A stretch of 64,000 bases of DNA from JBJMQS01 sp045802605. Its GTDB lineage: Bacteria > Planctomycetota > Planctomycetia > Gemmatales > Gemmataceae. The number at the start of each line of letters is the position of its first letter. The first letter of the stretch is position 1. The stretch is from contig JBJMQS010000037.1 in the NCBI GenBank assembly GCA_045802605.1, positions 139,320-203,319 on the forward strand, written 5' to 3'. This document shows, one piece after another, positions 8,966-18,521 of this stretch. The translations under genes and the position numbers were made by a program. Below the pieces are notes generated by a model. The model searched no databases and had not been told where the DNA came from. It saw nothing but the letters and a program-made list of their open reading frames with translations.

Positions 8966-10777
8966 CTACTGCTTAATTTCCAACTTGACCGGCGTCGGGA
9001 TCGTGCCCGCCTTTACGGTCACGGATGTGTAGCCCTTGGTCTTTCGCGGCGGGTTTACGCAGCCAAGCCTGTAGTCGCCGGGGGGCAAGCTTGCGAACAC
9101 AAAGTTTCCCTCGGCGTCGATCACGGTCGTCTTGACCACATCCCACTTCGGCCCCGATGTGTACAGCGTTACCGTGAGGCCCTTCTGCAGCACTTCGCCG
9201 TAATACACCTGGCCTTTGATCGAGCCCAGTGGGATCGGCGGATCGACAATCGCGACATCCACTCGCTTGACCGTCGTGAGCCCGACACCGTTGGTGAAGC
9301 GGACATACACCGGCACCGGCAGCTTGCTATCTGGAATTAAGAGCTTGGCCGCGAAGATTCGCGGCGGCGCGCCACTGACTTGCGGGGCAATCGCTTCGGC
9401 CAGCACTGGCTTCGGCTCTGCTGGGAACTTACCATCGGGCCCGGCGACAGGCGGCTCGGCACCGACAAAGAACTCGACGCGAGTGATGCCCGAATCCGGA
9501 TCTTCGCCAACCGCCCGCAGACTCAGAAGTTGTCCGCGCTCAACGGTCATCGGCTTGCCGACTTCGACGTCGAAGTCGCCTTTAGGCGGCGTGTCGTCCA
9601 AGACGAGCAGGCCTTGTGCTTCCAAAAGTTTGTTGTCTGGCGTGGTCAAGGTCGCGGCCAAGGTGCATGGGCCATAAATTCCGCGTGTGTCCAAGTGCGG
9701 TGCCCAGGCACGAGCCACGGTAGTGACCGCCAGATCTCCCTCAGGAGTCACGAGCGCGGCCGCGCGCTGTTCGCGCGGGCCCACGTGAGTGAATGTCTGC
9801 GCGACCACACGGTTGGTGCCGACGCCTTGGCCGAAGGTCAATTTCAAATTTGCATTCCCTGGCGCGTTGAAAGCGGCAACCCGGGCGACCACGTCTTGGC
9901 CCGGACGTGCGAATGGCCGCACATCGACGCGCAGGCCGCTTTCGATCACTTTGAGAAACGGCCCGGAGTCCTTGTCTTGAGCGACATGGAAGTTGCCGCG
10001 GAAGACGACAGCTCGCTCAACGCCATCAACCGTCAACGAGAAGAACCCTTCGTCCACCGCGCCGATGAGCCCGGCTGCGTAGAGAATCACTTCCTTCTGA
10101 TCCGCGGACAGTACCCCTCGGGTGACGCCTTTGAGCTCATCGATGACGAGGCCCGGCACGTCATTCGGGGCGATCGTCAACTCGACCGGGCAAGGCGGAC
10201 CTTGGAAATCGACGGCACTGACCTTGACCACCAACTTGTTTTCGGTGCCGAAGAAGGTTGCAGTGGTGTTGCTCAAGAAGCTCGCGGGGTTGCGCAGCTT
10301 AACGGTCTGCAGCGATTCATTGGCCGGATCGTTGGAACCTTTCCCGACAACTGTGACGGAGAATTGCATTGAGGCTGGCAGCTCGACACCCGGGAGCTCG
10401 GTGGTCGTAGCGATCGCGCCGGTCGGCGCGACCGCGGGGGCCGCCACAGATTTCATTGCAATTTTCTCAAGCCGCGGGCTGCCGCTGGTTCCAGCGGCGA
10501 GCGTCTTCTCGGCGGTGGCCACGGGCAAGGTGCCAGCGCGGACTTCGAACGTCAGCGTGGGCCGATCCTCGGTTGGATTCACGCCGTAGAGGTAAAGCGG
10601 CTGCGTGATGTTGGTGCGCAGATCGAGCTGCACCGCACCCGAGGGAATGGCGGTCAAGTTCGGGTCAGGGCTCAGAAAGGCCCAGGGCTTGTCGGTCTGT
10701 TGAGCCGCGAGCGAGCCTCCGATGCCGAACCACGCCGCCGCGGCGAGAGCGAATCGATACAGATTTGCCAGACTCAT
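8966..10777 (-). CDS. Secreted multidomain protein with C-terminal carboxypeptidase-regulatory-like domain
   Basis: 603 residues from the ATG at 10777, which has GAAGGA seven bases upstream; longer in-frame starts would run into the neighbouring gene. A signal peptide (MSLANLYRFALAAAAWFG..., cleavage near SLAAQ) indicates Sec export. The body is rich in beta-strand and Ala/Val with no family I recognise. The last 85 residues (GSIKGQVYYGEVLQKGLTVT... DAEGNFVFASLPPGDYRLG) look like a carboxypeptidase-regulatory/SpaA-like beta-sandwich, often used as a stalk or cell-surface module. It is the third gene of the minus-strand run with the two pseudo-caspase genes (86 bases after the stop at 10863), so it may be part of the same system. 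Confidence 0.75.
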   Translation of the reverse strand: MSLANLYRFALAAAAWFGIGGSLAAQQTDKPWAFLSPDPNLTAIPSGAVQLDLRTNITQPLYLYGVNPTEDRPTLTFEVRAGTLPVATAEKTLAAGTSGSPRLEKIAMKSVAAPAVAPTGAIATTTELPGVELPASMQFSVTVVGKGSNDPANESLQTVKLRNPASFLSNTTATFFGTENKLVVKVSAVDFQGPPCPVELTIAPNDVPGLVIDELKGVTRGVLSADQKEVILYAAGLIGAVDEGFFSLTVDGVERAVVFRGNFHVAQDKDSGPFLKVIESGLRVDVRPFARPGQDVVARVAAFNAPGNANLKLTFGQGVGTNRVVAQTFTHVGPREQRAAALVTPEGDLAVTTVARAWAPHLDTRGIYGPCTLAATLTTPDNKLLEAQGLLVLDDTPPKGDFDVEVGKPMTVERGQLLSLRAVGEDPDSGITRVEFFVGAEPPVAGPDGKFPAEPKPVLAEAIAPQVSGAPPRIFAAKLLIPDSKLPVPVYVRFTNGVGLTTVKRVDVAIVDPPIPLGSIKGQVYYGEVLQKGLTVTLYTSGPKWDVVKTTVIDAEGNFVFASLPPGDYRLGCVNPPRKTKGYTSVTVKAGTIPTPVKLEIKQ

Positions 10778-10862
10778 GTGCATGTCCTTCGATAGGAACC
10801 GACCGCGAAGAGCAAAACGGCGCTTTCGCGATTTTCCAGTCAATATATTCCGCGGCCAGTCG

Positions 10863-13526
10863 TCAGGGGTTGGCGGAGACGTCGCGCGCTTTGGCCGCCG
10901 CACTTTTGCAATCGTCTTCGGCTCGCTGGTAAAAGAGGTGGCCTCCCGTTACCGCGCCGCGCACCGATGTTTTCTCGGCGTCGTACCGTTCCGCCAGCCA
11001 ACTCCAGAGGTTGGCCCGCAATCGGGCGGCTGCTCGGGCACCGGCGTCACTCGTGCCAAAGACCCGGCCCGCGCGGGCGGCTCCCGGCCCCGGTTCGGAA
11101 CAGCGAGTGTAAAGCGGCACAAGCTCTGCGCCAATGCTATCCCACGCGGCTGGGTCAGTGCCGTGCTGCAAATTCTGGCAAGCTTCGTTGAGTTTGCCGG
11201 TTGGAACGCCCGCCAACCGAATGAGGTCCATGCCGATGCGGGCCCGGCGGGCGGCGCGTTTGGCTTCGCCCTCGGCATCAAATTGCGATGCACTCGATGA
11301 GACGGCCAGTTGATTCGCCAGGTCTTCGTGTAGCCAGCTCTTATCCGCACAGTGTTTTCGCCAGCGCTCCCAACACTTGGCCCGGCGATCGGCCGGCAGG
11401 CAGGGCGAGGATAATAGCGCCATGCTAATTTCAAATTCCGGTTCGCCCTTTTTCTCGTCGAGCATGTCTACGAATTGCCTCAACCCGGCCATCGATTGCC
11501 GCAATTGGGCCGCTTGATCGCGCAGTAACTCCGTAGGCACGCTCGCCGTGTTATCGCGGACATTGGGCCCCACGCTATCGAACGCGTCCGCCAACAACAC
11601 CGCCGAATCGCTCGCCCGGCTCCATTGCTCCATCGCATCTCCCACGCCGGTGTGGTCCAGCCGTAAGAGAAACTGGCCGTAGCCCGGCAACTCACCGGCT
11701 GCGTCGGCGAGCGTGCGAAATGCCTCGCTTGCGATTTTTGCGTCATCGTGAATTGAAATCGCTTGCGTCGCCGCCGTCTTGAACTGCGACGTCGTTTCTT
11801 GCGCGACGGTGAGAGCACGCGGCAAATTGTCGTCGCCTAGGCTCGCCAAGTTCTTTTCCGCCGCGATTTGCTGATCGGCAATATCGCTGAGTCCTTTGCG
11901 GAACCAGAGAAAACCCTCAGGCGAGACCACGCCGACCGCTTCGCGATACTCATGCTCCGACTTGCACGCGGCCAGTAGCGCGTCGGCTGGGTAAACCGAT
12001 GGGCCGCCCGCTGTGGTGGTGGCAGGCGAGGTCCAATCGCGGCGGCCACCATGCTCGCGGTCGAAGATTTTCGTGCTCGCCAGCGCCGCGGCCAATCGCA
12101 GCAATGTCGCCTCAGATTGCTTCAGCTCCTCGCCGGGCAACAGCGCTTCGTTAACCAGTGCTGGTATTTGTTGACGGGTCAATGGCACGTTGCGGAACTT
12201 GTCCCACACCACGGCGAGAATCTGCCCGCGACTTGGCTTCGGCTCGCGCTTCATCGCGACTTCGTTGAATTTGCCGGGCACGGGCCGCCCCGTGTCAGGA
12301 GCTTTGAACTCAAGCCAGCCTTCCATTTCAGCGGCAAGTCCGGGCGGACGAATGACGCTGACCAAGGAACAGGGTGGCGGAGGCGTGACCGCGCTGAACT
12401 TTTGCCACGATCGCTCCATTGAGGCGCGCAAATCGCCGACTTCGCCTTTGACTTTGTCGGTCGGTACGCCGGCGGCCAAGCGCATCTCGGCCTTGATAAG
12501 CCCGTTCTCGAGTCGCCGAACAATGTCTGGCGCACTTACTCTTCCCCCGGCAGCACACCAGTCTTCGCGTAATTTCCAGGCTTCGGTCAGCCATGGCGGA
12601 TATTTGATATCCGGTGGTTTACTTTCGGAGCGTTCGTATCTTCGTGCCGGCACGGTCAAGCGAAAGTCGGCGCGTCCAACCAGATAGGGCGTTTGCCTGG
12701 CGCCGCGGGCAAAATAGCTCCACCGCTTCACTCGATCCTGAACGTAACGGCCCAGCTCGCTCACACGGATCCTGCCGTCGTGAGTACTGTCTGCCATTCC
12801 TTCAGCGGCTCCGGCCAGCCCTTGATCGATGAAGTAAGCAAACGCGGTAGCGCCTTCCTCGTCGAACACCTGCGATGTTTCGCCTGCCCCTGCTGACACT
12901 AACACCGCTAGACTCGAATCGTCTTTGACCTTGTCCAGTTGGGATTGCAAAAGCGCTGAAGCACGTTCGGCGAGTACGCCGCAACTCGGGTCGGCGACGG
13001 GTCGGGTGACGTCCAGGATCAGCAATTTGTTCTTAGCCGGGCATTTGCGCACCGCATCGAGAAGTTCCTCGATCGGGTGCCAGCTACCGTTGATTTCGCC
13101 GGGATTTGCGCGGGCGCCAAGCAAATAGACTATGTCGCCGTTCGCCACGGCCAAGCCCGTGACGTGCAAGACGAGGGGCCGATCACCGCGGGCGGCTAAG
13201 CTCTTCAGGATTTCGGCGTAACGAACTTCCTCACGACTGGTCGCGGCCACTTCGCGGGCCGATTCGTCGAAGTGCTGCTCCAATCGGTGGGCGTCCGCCA
13301 TCGCATACGGCACCGGCGGCCAAACGTCATTGTTCAGGTCGTAAAGCGGGATGCTGATGAAGCGCGGCCCGGGATCGCTGCCCATCCAAAACCACAGACC
13401 GACAATCGCCCCGCCGAGGATTCCGGCGAGCAGCATCGCCACGAACAACGGACCTTTCGACGACTTGCCCGCGCCCGGGGGGGCCATCGCTTCAGCGCGC
13501 CAATCGTGCCTGATCTGCTTAGCCAT
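10863..13526 (-). CDS. Membrane-anchored protein with degenerate caspase-like domain
   Basis: 887 residues. A cytoplasmic Lys/Arg-containing N-terminus, one transmembrane helix (about 26-48), then about 250 residues with the order of a caspase (peptidase C14) fold. The strand that normally ends YFSGHG reads LVLHVTGLA; the strand that normally ends DACRSG reads LLILDVTRPV. Later, VSAGAGETSQVFDEEGATAFAYFIDQGL matches the caspase stretch before the last helix. Both catalytic residues (His, Cys) are therefore missing. The remaining 550 residues are helical, with no recognised domain. The next upstream gene has the same layout (membrane helix, pseudo-caspase, 'LxEAWxLxxD' helical region), so the two look paralogous. 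Start ATG 13526 lies 14 bases after the upstream stop. The caspase-fold call is pattern recognition, not a profile search. Confidence 0.7.
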   Translation of the reverse strand: MAKQIRHDWRAEAMAPPGAGKSSKGPLFVAMLLAGILGGAIVGLWFWMGSDPGPRFISIPLYDLNNDVWPPVPYAMADAHRLEQHFDESAREVAATSREEVRYAEILKSLAARGDRPLVLHVTGLAVANGDIVYLLGARANPGEINGSWHPIEELLDAVRKCPAKNKLLILDVTRPVADPSCGVLAERASALLQSQLDKVKDDSSLAVLVSAGAGETSQVFDEEGATAFAYFIDQGLAGAAEGMADSTHDGRIRVSELGRYVQDRVKRWSYFARGARQTPYLVGRADFRLTVPARRYERSESKPPDIKYPPWLTEAWKLREDWCAAGGRVSAPDIVRRLENGLIKAEMRLAAGVPTDKVKGEVGDLRASMERSWQKFSAVTPPPPCSLVSVIRPPGLAAEMEGWLEFKAPDTGRPVPGKFNEVAMKREPKPSRGQILAVVWDKFRNVPLTRQQIPALVNEALLPGEELKQSEATLLRLAAALASTKIFDREHGGRRDWTSPATTTAGGPSVYPADALLAACKSEHEYREAVGVVSPEGFLWFRKGLSDIADQQIAAEKNLASLGDDNLPRALTVAQETTSQFKTAATQAISIHDDAKIASEAFRTLADAAGELPGYGQFLLRLDHTGVGDAMEQWSRASDSAVLLADAFDSVGPNVRDNTASVPTELLRDQAAQLRQSMAGLRQFVDMLDEKKGEPEFEISMALLSSPCLPADRRAKCWERWRKHCADKSWLHEDLANQLAVSSSASQFDAEGEAKRAARRARIGMDLIRLAGVPTGKLNEACQNLQHGTDPAAWDSIGAELVPLYTRCSEPGPGAARAGRVFGTSDAGARAAARLRANLWSWLAERYDAEKTSVRGAVTGGHLFYQRAEDDCKSAAAKARDVSANP

Positions 13527-13540
13527 GCGATCTCTCGGAG

Positions 13541-16500
13541 CTATTCAATAGGTTCACGGCCCAACCGTGTCGTTCGAGCGCTCGTCTTGGCATCGTCGAT
13601 CGATATGAGATTGATCCCAATCGGGCGGTTCTTGGCATCCTCCGGGATGACAAACGCCGACGTCGAACAATTGGCGGTGAAGAAGTAATTGTGGACCTCC
13701 GCCTTGATGTTTTCATCAAGACTGACGAGATAACGTCGTGAGCTCGATGATTCGATGCGCACGACCATGCATTCTTGGGCGTCGCCGGCTCCAGCCACAT
13801 CCATCGGCACCTTAAACTGCTCGAAGGAAGCGCTGAGCAGCACACGATTGCGATCGGCTTGCTGCCGGTAGATCGTCTCGTGCGGCCGAATCTCGCGATG
13901 CTCGGCGACATCGGGGCTTTGCGGACTGGCCCACACTTCAATGGCCGCCCTCGCCTGGCTGCCGGCATTTTGCGGCCAATTGTCGCAATTCAGTGTCCAG
14001 GTCGGCGCTGACTGTTCATAGAGGGTGGTCACGCGCGAACGTGACGGCATGTCCTTCCCGCCCATCGGTCGCAGTTCCCACCAGACGAACGGGGGCCGAT
14101 CAAATTTGGTGTTCGAAGAACCGCCTTCGCGCTCGCGGTGCTCGAGAGTAAAGTTGCCATTCAATTTCGCCCCATTACTGACGAGGCGATCGATCTGCCC
14201 CAGCACAAAGGGCGACTCCCGGCCCAACCCTTCCAACGGGCGGACCGGAGTCCGGTCGCGCTTTTCGTCGGCCATCAACTGGCGAACCAAACGAAGCCCC
14301 GAGTCGGTCTTCCGCAGCCGCAGAGCGAGCTGATCTCCCTCTTCGAGCATGACGTTCTGTTCGATGTCGCGCACGTGAACGGTGTATTGGCCGAATTCCT
14401 TGATGGGCCGATCTTTGGGCGGTGACCATTCCAGTGCTTCGTCCGGACGACGGGCCAATAGGTCCAGCACCTTTTGCCCATTCCGAGTTAATTCCACTCG
14501 CGGCCGGACGGACTGGGACAGGTATTCCTTGAGCTGCTCCTTGTTCTCGGCCGAGTATTTTCTGCTCTGTCGGCCCAGTGCTTTGAAGGCTTCATCAGGG
14601 AATTGCAGGTTGGCATATTCAGCATCGCGCTGATCGAGCTTGAACAACATCATTTGGATAGAGGTGTTCGCCTTGGCATCCACAATCTCTGTGCGGAATC
14701 GATCGGCAATCTTGGTGCAATACATTTTGTCCCGGGCGTTGTTCTTACCATCGAGCGGCTGACTCGAATGCTCATCCATGCCGTCACTGAGCACGACGAG
14801 GGTCTTGAATCCCGGCGCCGACTGAAATTGCTTGTCGTTCAATGCATCGACCATCGTGTCCATCAGTGGCGTAAATCCGAATGCTCGGAGGGGTTCCACC
14901 GTCTCGGCGAGTTTGTTGCGGGTATCGCGATCATTCGGGTTCCAATTGACGGTGAGAAGTTTTTCGCCCCGGTCGTAATGACCGTTGTCATCGAAGCCGT
15001 ACGCCCAAAGGGTGACGAGCGTGCCCGCCGGAATTCGAGACTGAAATTCTCGGAGCGCCTCTTTGGCGTCGCGAAACTTCTTGTCGTTTGTGATTTTTCC
15101 GGCTGAATCGCGGACGACCATGCTGCCGGAGCAATCAAACACAATTGCAATGGCTCCCAAGTCCAGATCGTCATCGGCGCGCACCGCGATCTGCGCGCCG
15201 CCTTTGGCGGGAGGCCGGCTTACAATCAGGTCAGGCACCGGCTCGATGCGCAAACGCGCTTCGCCGCCCACGGCAACTTGGCCGCGATAATATGCGGAGA
15301 GATTGACTTTGATCCGCTGCGGCGCATTGAGCGAATCGAATGGCTTCAGGGGGCGCAATGGTACGGTCTCTTCGGCATCCGTCGTGAGATTGATCGGATG
15401 CGGCTCCGTGGGGCCGGTGACCTGCAAAAGATCCTGGTTTTCCAGTGCCGGGGCCACCGTCGCAAGGCCTGGGTCAAATGCTGGATCAATGCGCACGATC
15501 TTGAACTTCGGCGTCACATTGGTTTCGGTCGTGAGCACCAACTCCGGCGGCGGTTCAATTTTGAGCTTGCCCCGTTCGCGTCGATCGCGAAGCTGCCGAT
15601 CTTTTTCCTTCCACTCATCGCTGGGCCGCAGCGGCCGCAGGAATCGGCTCGCCAGGTCTTCTGAGTACGGCATCTTGTTTTCGTCATACCAGTGATCCAC
15701 TTCCGCCCGCCGCGACAAACGGTCGAAAGTGTTGTGCCAGCGAGCGTCGCGGGCCGTCAGCCCCACCTCGGTGGCAAGGTGGGTGCGCGTGCCGGCGAGC
15801 AATCCAAGCCGTTCGCGCCAAGGCAGCGGCACGACCGATTTGGCGATGTCGGCCTGTGTGGTTCGATCGACTTCATTGAGAAGTTTCTGCCAGTGTGCGC
15901 CCAATTGTTTAGCGAGAATGGGTGCGTCATCGTCGGTCAAATTCGCCGATGCGACGAGTGCCGTGTCGCCGGCGGAGAGTGCGTTGATGATGGTCGTGCC
16001 GAGCATTGCTCGCGCCAGCCGGCCACGATAGCGGCGTGTGGTGTCCGCTTCCTCGACCGTTTTCCCACCCAACGGCAATTGATTGTTCTTCGCCAACTCC
16101 GCCGAGTTGTCGCGCAGCCGTCGCAAAAGGTTAATGCGATCAGACGCTTTGAGAATGCCGGGTACGACGAGGCAATTCTCGGCATCTTGCAAGAGGGTCT
16201 GGCCGGTGGCGTTGACCCGCGAAAGCTGGGTCGCCGTTTCCAGGTAGAGCCGCTCCAACTCACCAAATGCCTTCGCCACATCCTGGGCCAGGCGGTCCAA
16301 TGGCTTGCCCACCGGGTCATTGGGCGGCACGCCAAGGTACAATCGCTGGTCGGCCGTGCTCTCGTCCAGCGGATCCAACTGTGCGAGTCGATCCGCGAGC
16401 AGATGTGACTCCTTCCACAAGGATTCCACTTGTCGAACCCGCGCCTCAGGATCGCGAAGTTCGGGGAACTCTTCATACGTCTTCCGATCAATGACCACCC

Positions 16501-18430
16501 AATCGGTCAAGCTCGGCAGCTTGGCGAACACCCGATCGCGCACTTCCACCGCGACGCGCATCACTTCCAGAGTCTTCCGCACTTGTTCGTATTGCAATTT
16601 GGCTTCGCTGAGCAGCCGCTTGGATTCGATGTGGTGCGAGGGCGCACAAAACAGCAGGTCTTCGCCCCTCCGACGGTTCGCGTCTGCCTTCGTCACTTCA
16701 TCAGCCAAGAACCGCGGCAGCCGCTCGGTGTAAGGATGGGTTTCCCGTGACGGACCGGCCGAGAGAGCCGCTTTATCGGCAAGAATTCGCGTCTCAAGGG
16801 CAAGACGAATCAGATCGTCGGCAGGTCGAACCCAGCCGGGAGCTTTGTGGGCGGCCAACATGACTGCGAGATGCACCTCTTCGGGCCGGCTTTTGCCACC
16901 GTCATCGACGCGTTTGATGCGACCCAGCGTTTCGGTGAGCTTCTTCGGGTTCTCATTGAGGATTTGCAGCAGGTGATCGAAATAGTGAGCGCGAATGACG
17001 GTCATGTCGGTGCCGGGAGGTGCAGCATTCTTCAAGTCGGTACCAAGAGTTTCGAGCTGGGTTGTTCGACACAGACTATCCAATTCCGTTTCGTTAACGG
17101 GTGCATCTCGGCCCAAAGCTGAGGGCATCGACAGGCTGCTGCTCAGCGTGTCACCGCCATCGACTCTGCGATCATCATTGAGCCGGGTTTTGAGTTTGGC
17201 GATCACGGCTGCAAGCTGATCGGCCGGCGCTTCCTCACCGGCGCGCAAGAGATGTTCGTAGCGTAAGAGAAGTTCGAGGTAGCGATGCCAAAGCCGTGGC
17301 GTGTAAACCCAAGGGGCGGGGACGCTGGTCGCCAGTTGGTCGCAACCGAGCCACGCTTCCTTAAGCTGCGTGAGTTTTTCATCTTTGAGCACCGGAGTCC
17401 GCAAAGGCGGGGCGGCCTGATCGCGGTAAGCCAGCAAGAACTTGGTCGCACGATCTTTTGTCTCGGCGCCCGCCGGCAACAACATGGGGACTTGGTGGAA
17501 GGGTCGCTCACGATCGGCGCGGTTGCGCTGCACCCATTGGTTGACAGCGCCGTCCGGTCCGCCAAGAAAGGCATAGAGGTCAGCCGCCGATATCGCCTCC
17601 CCTTTCGACGCCGGTGCGCGGGTCAGGCCTTCCAAGACGAAATGGGTGAAGACGCTTCGTCCAAGATCGTCGGAGGTCCACGAGCGCTCTCCTGGGCCCG
17701 AAGCGCAGAGGACGAGTAGGTCTGGATCAGATTCGATATCCGGTGCGAGTTTTTGCAATCCGGTGGCAAAGTCGTTGAACAAGATGCCATGTCGCCAATC
17801 CGAGGGGATCTGCGTGGCATCGACGACGACCAGCTTTTTCTTTTTGACGTCTTTCAGCCGTTTCAAAATGTCGGCAAAGCGGATTTGGCCGCCCGTTTCG
17901 TCGAACAGGATGGCGTTGCCCTGCTCGTCGGTGCCGCCTGGCTGGGCCATATAGATGATGAATCGCTCTTCCTTGCGGGAGGCGAGCGCCGTGAGCCAGT
18001 CATCCTCGGTTTTGCCCGTCCCGACCGGCCACGGCCGATTGCGTTCTCCCAATACGCTGCACCACTTACGGCGAGCCCGATCTCCTGAATTCGCCCAGTC
18101 AAGTAAATCCCGCGCTCCTCGATCCCCGTAGATATTGAACGGAAGGCCGAGATCCTCAAGAACTGGCCGGAAATCCCCTGCCACCACGGTGATACAGGTG
18201 GGCCGGGGGGCCATTAACAGATAAAGCAATGCCACCAGCCCGAGCAGGCATGCGGTCCCGACGATGGTGAGGAAAACGACGTTGCGTTTGCGCCGGCCCA
18301 CGGCGGGGCCGCCCGGTGCAGCGCCCGGCTTCCAAGTGTATTGCGAACCAGGGCCGGACTTGCGACCGCCGGGCAGCGCAGACTTGTCCTCGCCCTTCCA
18401 AGAATGCGGGCGGGACGGATCATTCGGCAT
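13541..18430 (-). CDS. Giant membrane-anchored protein: degenerate caspase-like domain plus von Willebrand A domain
   Basis: 1629 residues. Polar N-terminus, one transmembrane helix (51-73), then a caspase-like region (about 78-330). There the usual SGHG position reads IIYMAQPGG and the usual DACxSG position reads LVVVDATQIPSDW, so the His/Cys dyad is absent, while LVLCASGPGERSWTSDDLGRSVFTHFVLEGL retains the typical later part. A long helical region (about 350-950) follows. The vWA domain (about 1085-1270) has an intact metal site DCSGS (1099-1103), a downstream FTPLMDT and LSDGMDEHS. The C-terminal 300 residues are unassigned. Such vWA domains bind protein partners through a divalent cation. 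It is the first gene of the minus-strand run and is divergent from VgrG with 91 bases between starts. Confidence 0.75.
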   Translation of the reverse strand: MPNDPSRPHSWKGEDKSALPGGRKSGPGSQYTWKPGAAPGGPAVGRRKRNVVFLTIVGTACLLGLVALLYLLMAPRPTCITVVAGDFRPVLEDLGLPFNIYGDRGARDLLDWANSGDRARRKWCSVLGERNRPWPVGTGKTEDDWLTALASRKEERFIIYMAQPGGTDEQGNAILFDETGGQIRFADILKRLKDVKKKKLVVVDATQIPSDWRHGILFNDFATGLQKLAPDIESDPDLLVLCASGPGERSWTSDDLGRSVFTHFVLEGLTRAPASKGEAISAADLYAFLGGPDGAVNQWVQRNRADRERPFHQVPMLLPAGAETKDRATKFLLAYRDQAAPPLRTPVLKDEKLTQLKEAWLGCDQLATSVPAPWVYTPRLWHRYLELLLRYEHLLRAGEEAPADQLAAVIAKLKTRLNDDRRVDGGDTLSSSLSMPSALGRDAPVNETELDSLCRTTQLETLGTDLKNAAPPGTDMTVIRAHYFDHLLQILNENPKKLTETLGRIKRVDDGGKSRPEEVHLAVMLAAHKAPGWVRPADDLIRLALETRILADKAALSAGPSRETHPYTERLPRFLADEVTKADANRRRGEDLLFCAPSHHIESKRLLSEAKLQYEQVRKTLEVMRVAVEVRDRVFAKLPSLTDWVVIDRKTYEEFPELRDPEARVRQVESLWKESHLLADRLAQLDPLDESTADQRLYLGVPPNDPVGKPLDRLAQDVAKAFGELERLYLETATQLSRVNATGQTLLQDAENCLVVPGILKASDRINLLRRLRDNSAELAKNNQLPLGGKTVEEADTTRRYRGRLARAMLGTTIINALSAGDTALVASANLTDDDAPILAKQLGAHWQKLLNEVDRTTQADIAKSVVPLPWRERLGLLAGTRTHLATEVGLTARDARWHNTFDRLSRRAEVDHWYDENKMPYSEDLASRFLRPLRPSDEWKEKDRQLRDRRERGKLKIEPPPELVLTTETNVTPKFKIVRIDPAFDPGLATVAPALENQDLLQVTGPTEPHPINLTTDAEETVPLRPLKPFDSLNAPQRIKVNLSAYYRGQVAVGGEARLRIEPVPDLIVSRPPAKGGAQIAVRADDDLDLGAIAIVFDCSGSMVVRDSAGKITNDKKFRDAKEALREFQSRIPAGTLVTLWAYGFDDNGHYDRGEKLLTVNWNPNDRDTRNKLAETVEPLRAFGFTPLMDTMVDALNDKQFQSAPGFKTLVVLSDGMDEHSSQPLDGKNNARDKMYCTKIADRFRTEIVDAKANTSIQMMLFKLDQRDAEYANLQFPDEAFKALGRQSRKYSAENKEQLKEYLSQSVRPRVELTRNGQKVLDLLARRPDEALEWSPPKDRPIKEFGQYTVHVRDIEQNVMLEEGDQLALRLRKTDSGLRLVRQLMADEKRDRTPVRPLEGLGRESPFVLGQIDRLVSNGAKLNGNFTLEHREREGGSSNTKFDRPPFVWWELRPMGGKDMPSRSRVTTLYEQSAPTWTLNCDNWPQNAGSQARAAIEVWASPQSPDVAEHREIRPHETIYRQQADRNRVLLSASFEQFKVPMDVAGAGDAQECMVVRIESSSSRRYLVSLDENIKAEVHNYFFTANCSTSAFVIPEDAKNRPIGINLISIDDAKTSARTTRLGREPIE

Positions 18431-18521
18431 CGGCGGACTCCGCGACAGCGACGCAGGTGAGTATACACAGAGAAAGGTAACTTAGCCCGCAACCCGAGCG
18501 AGCTAATTGGAGACATTGTCA
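18431..18521. promoter_or_regulatory. Divergent control region between the pseudo-caspase run and vgrG-PAAR
   Basis: Only 91 bases separate the ATGs at 18430 (minus) and 18522 (plus), so promoters for both runs must lie here or inside the genes. The plus-side ribosome-binding site TTGGAG is visible 9 bases before 18522. I cannot name a sigma factor or operator. Confidence 0.4.

Noticed and set aside
10863..18430. Active caspase-like (metacaspase) proteases
   Set aside because: The positions of the catalytic His and Cys are occupied by other residues in both proteins (HVTGLA and LDVTRP; IYMAQP and VDATQI).
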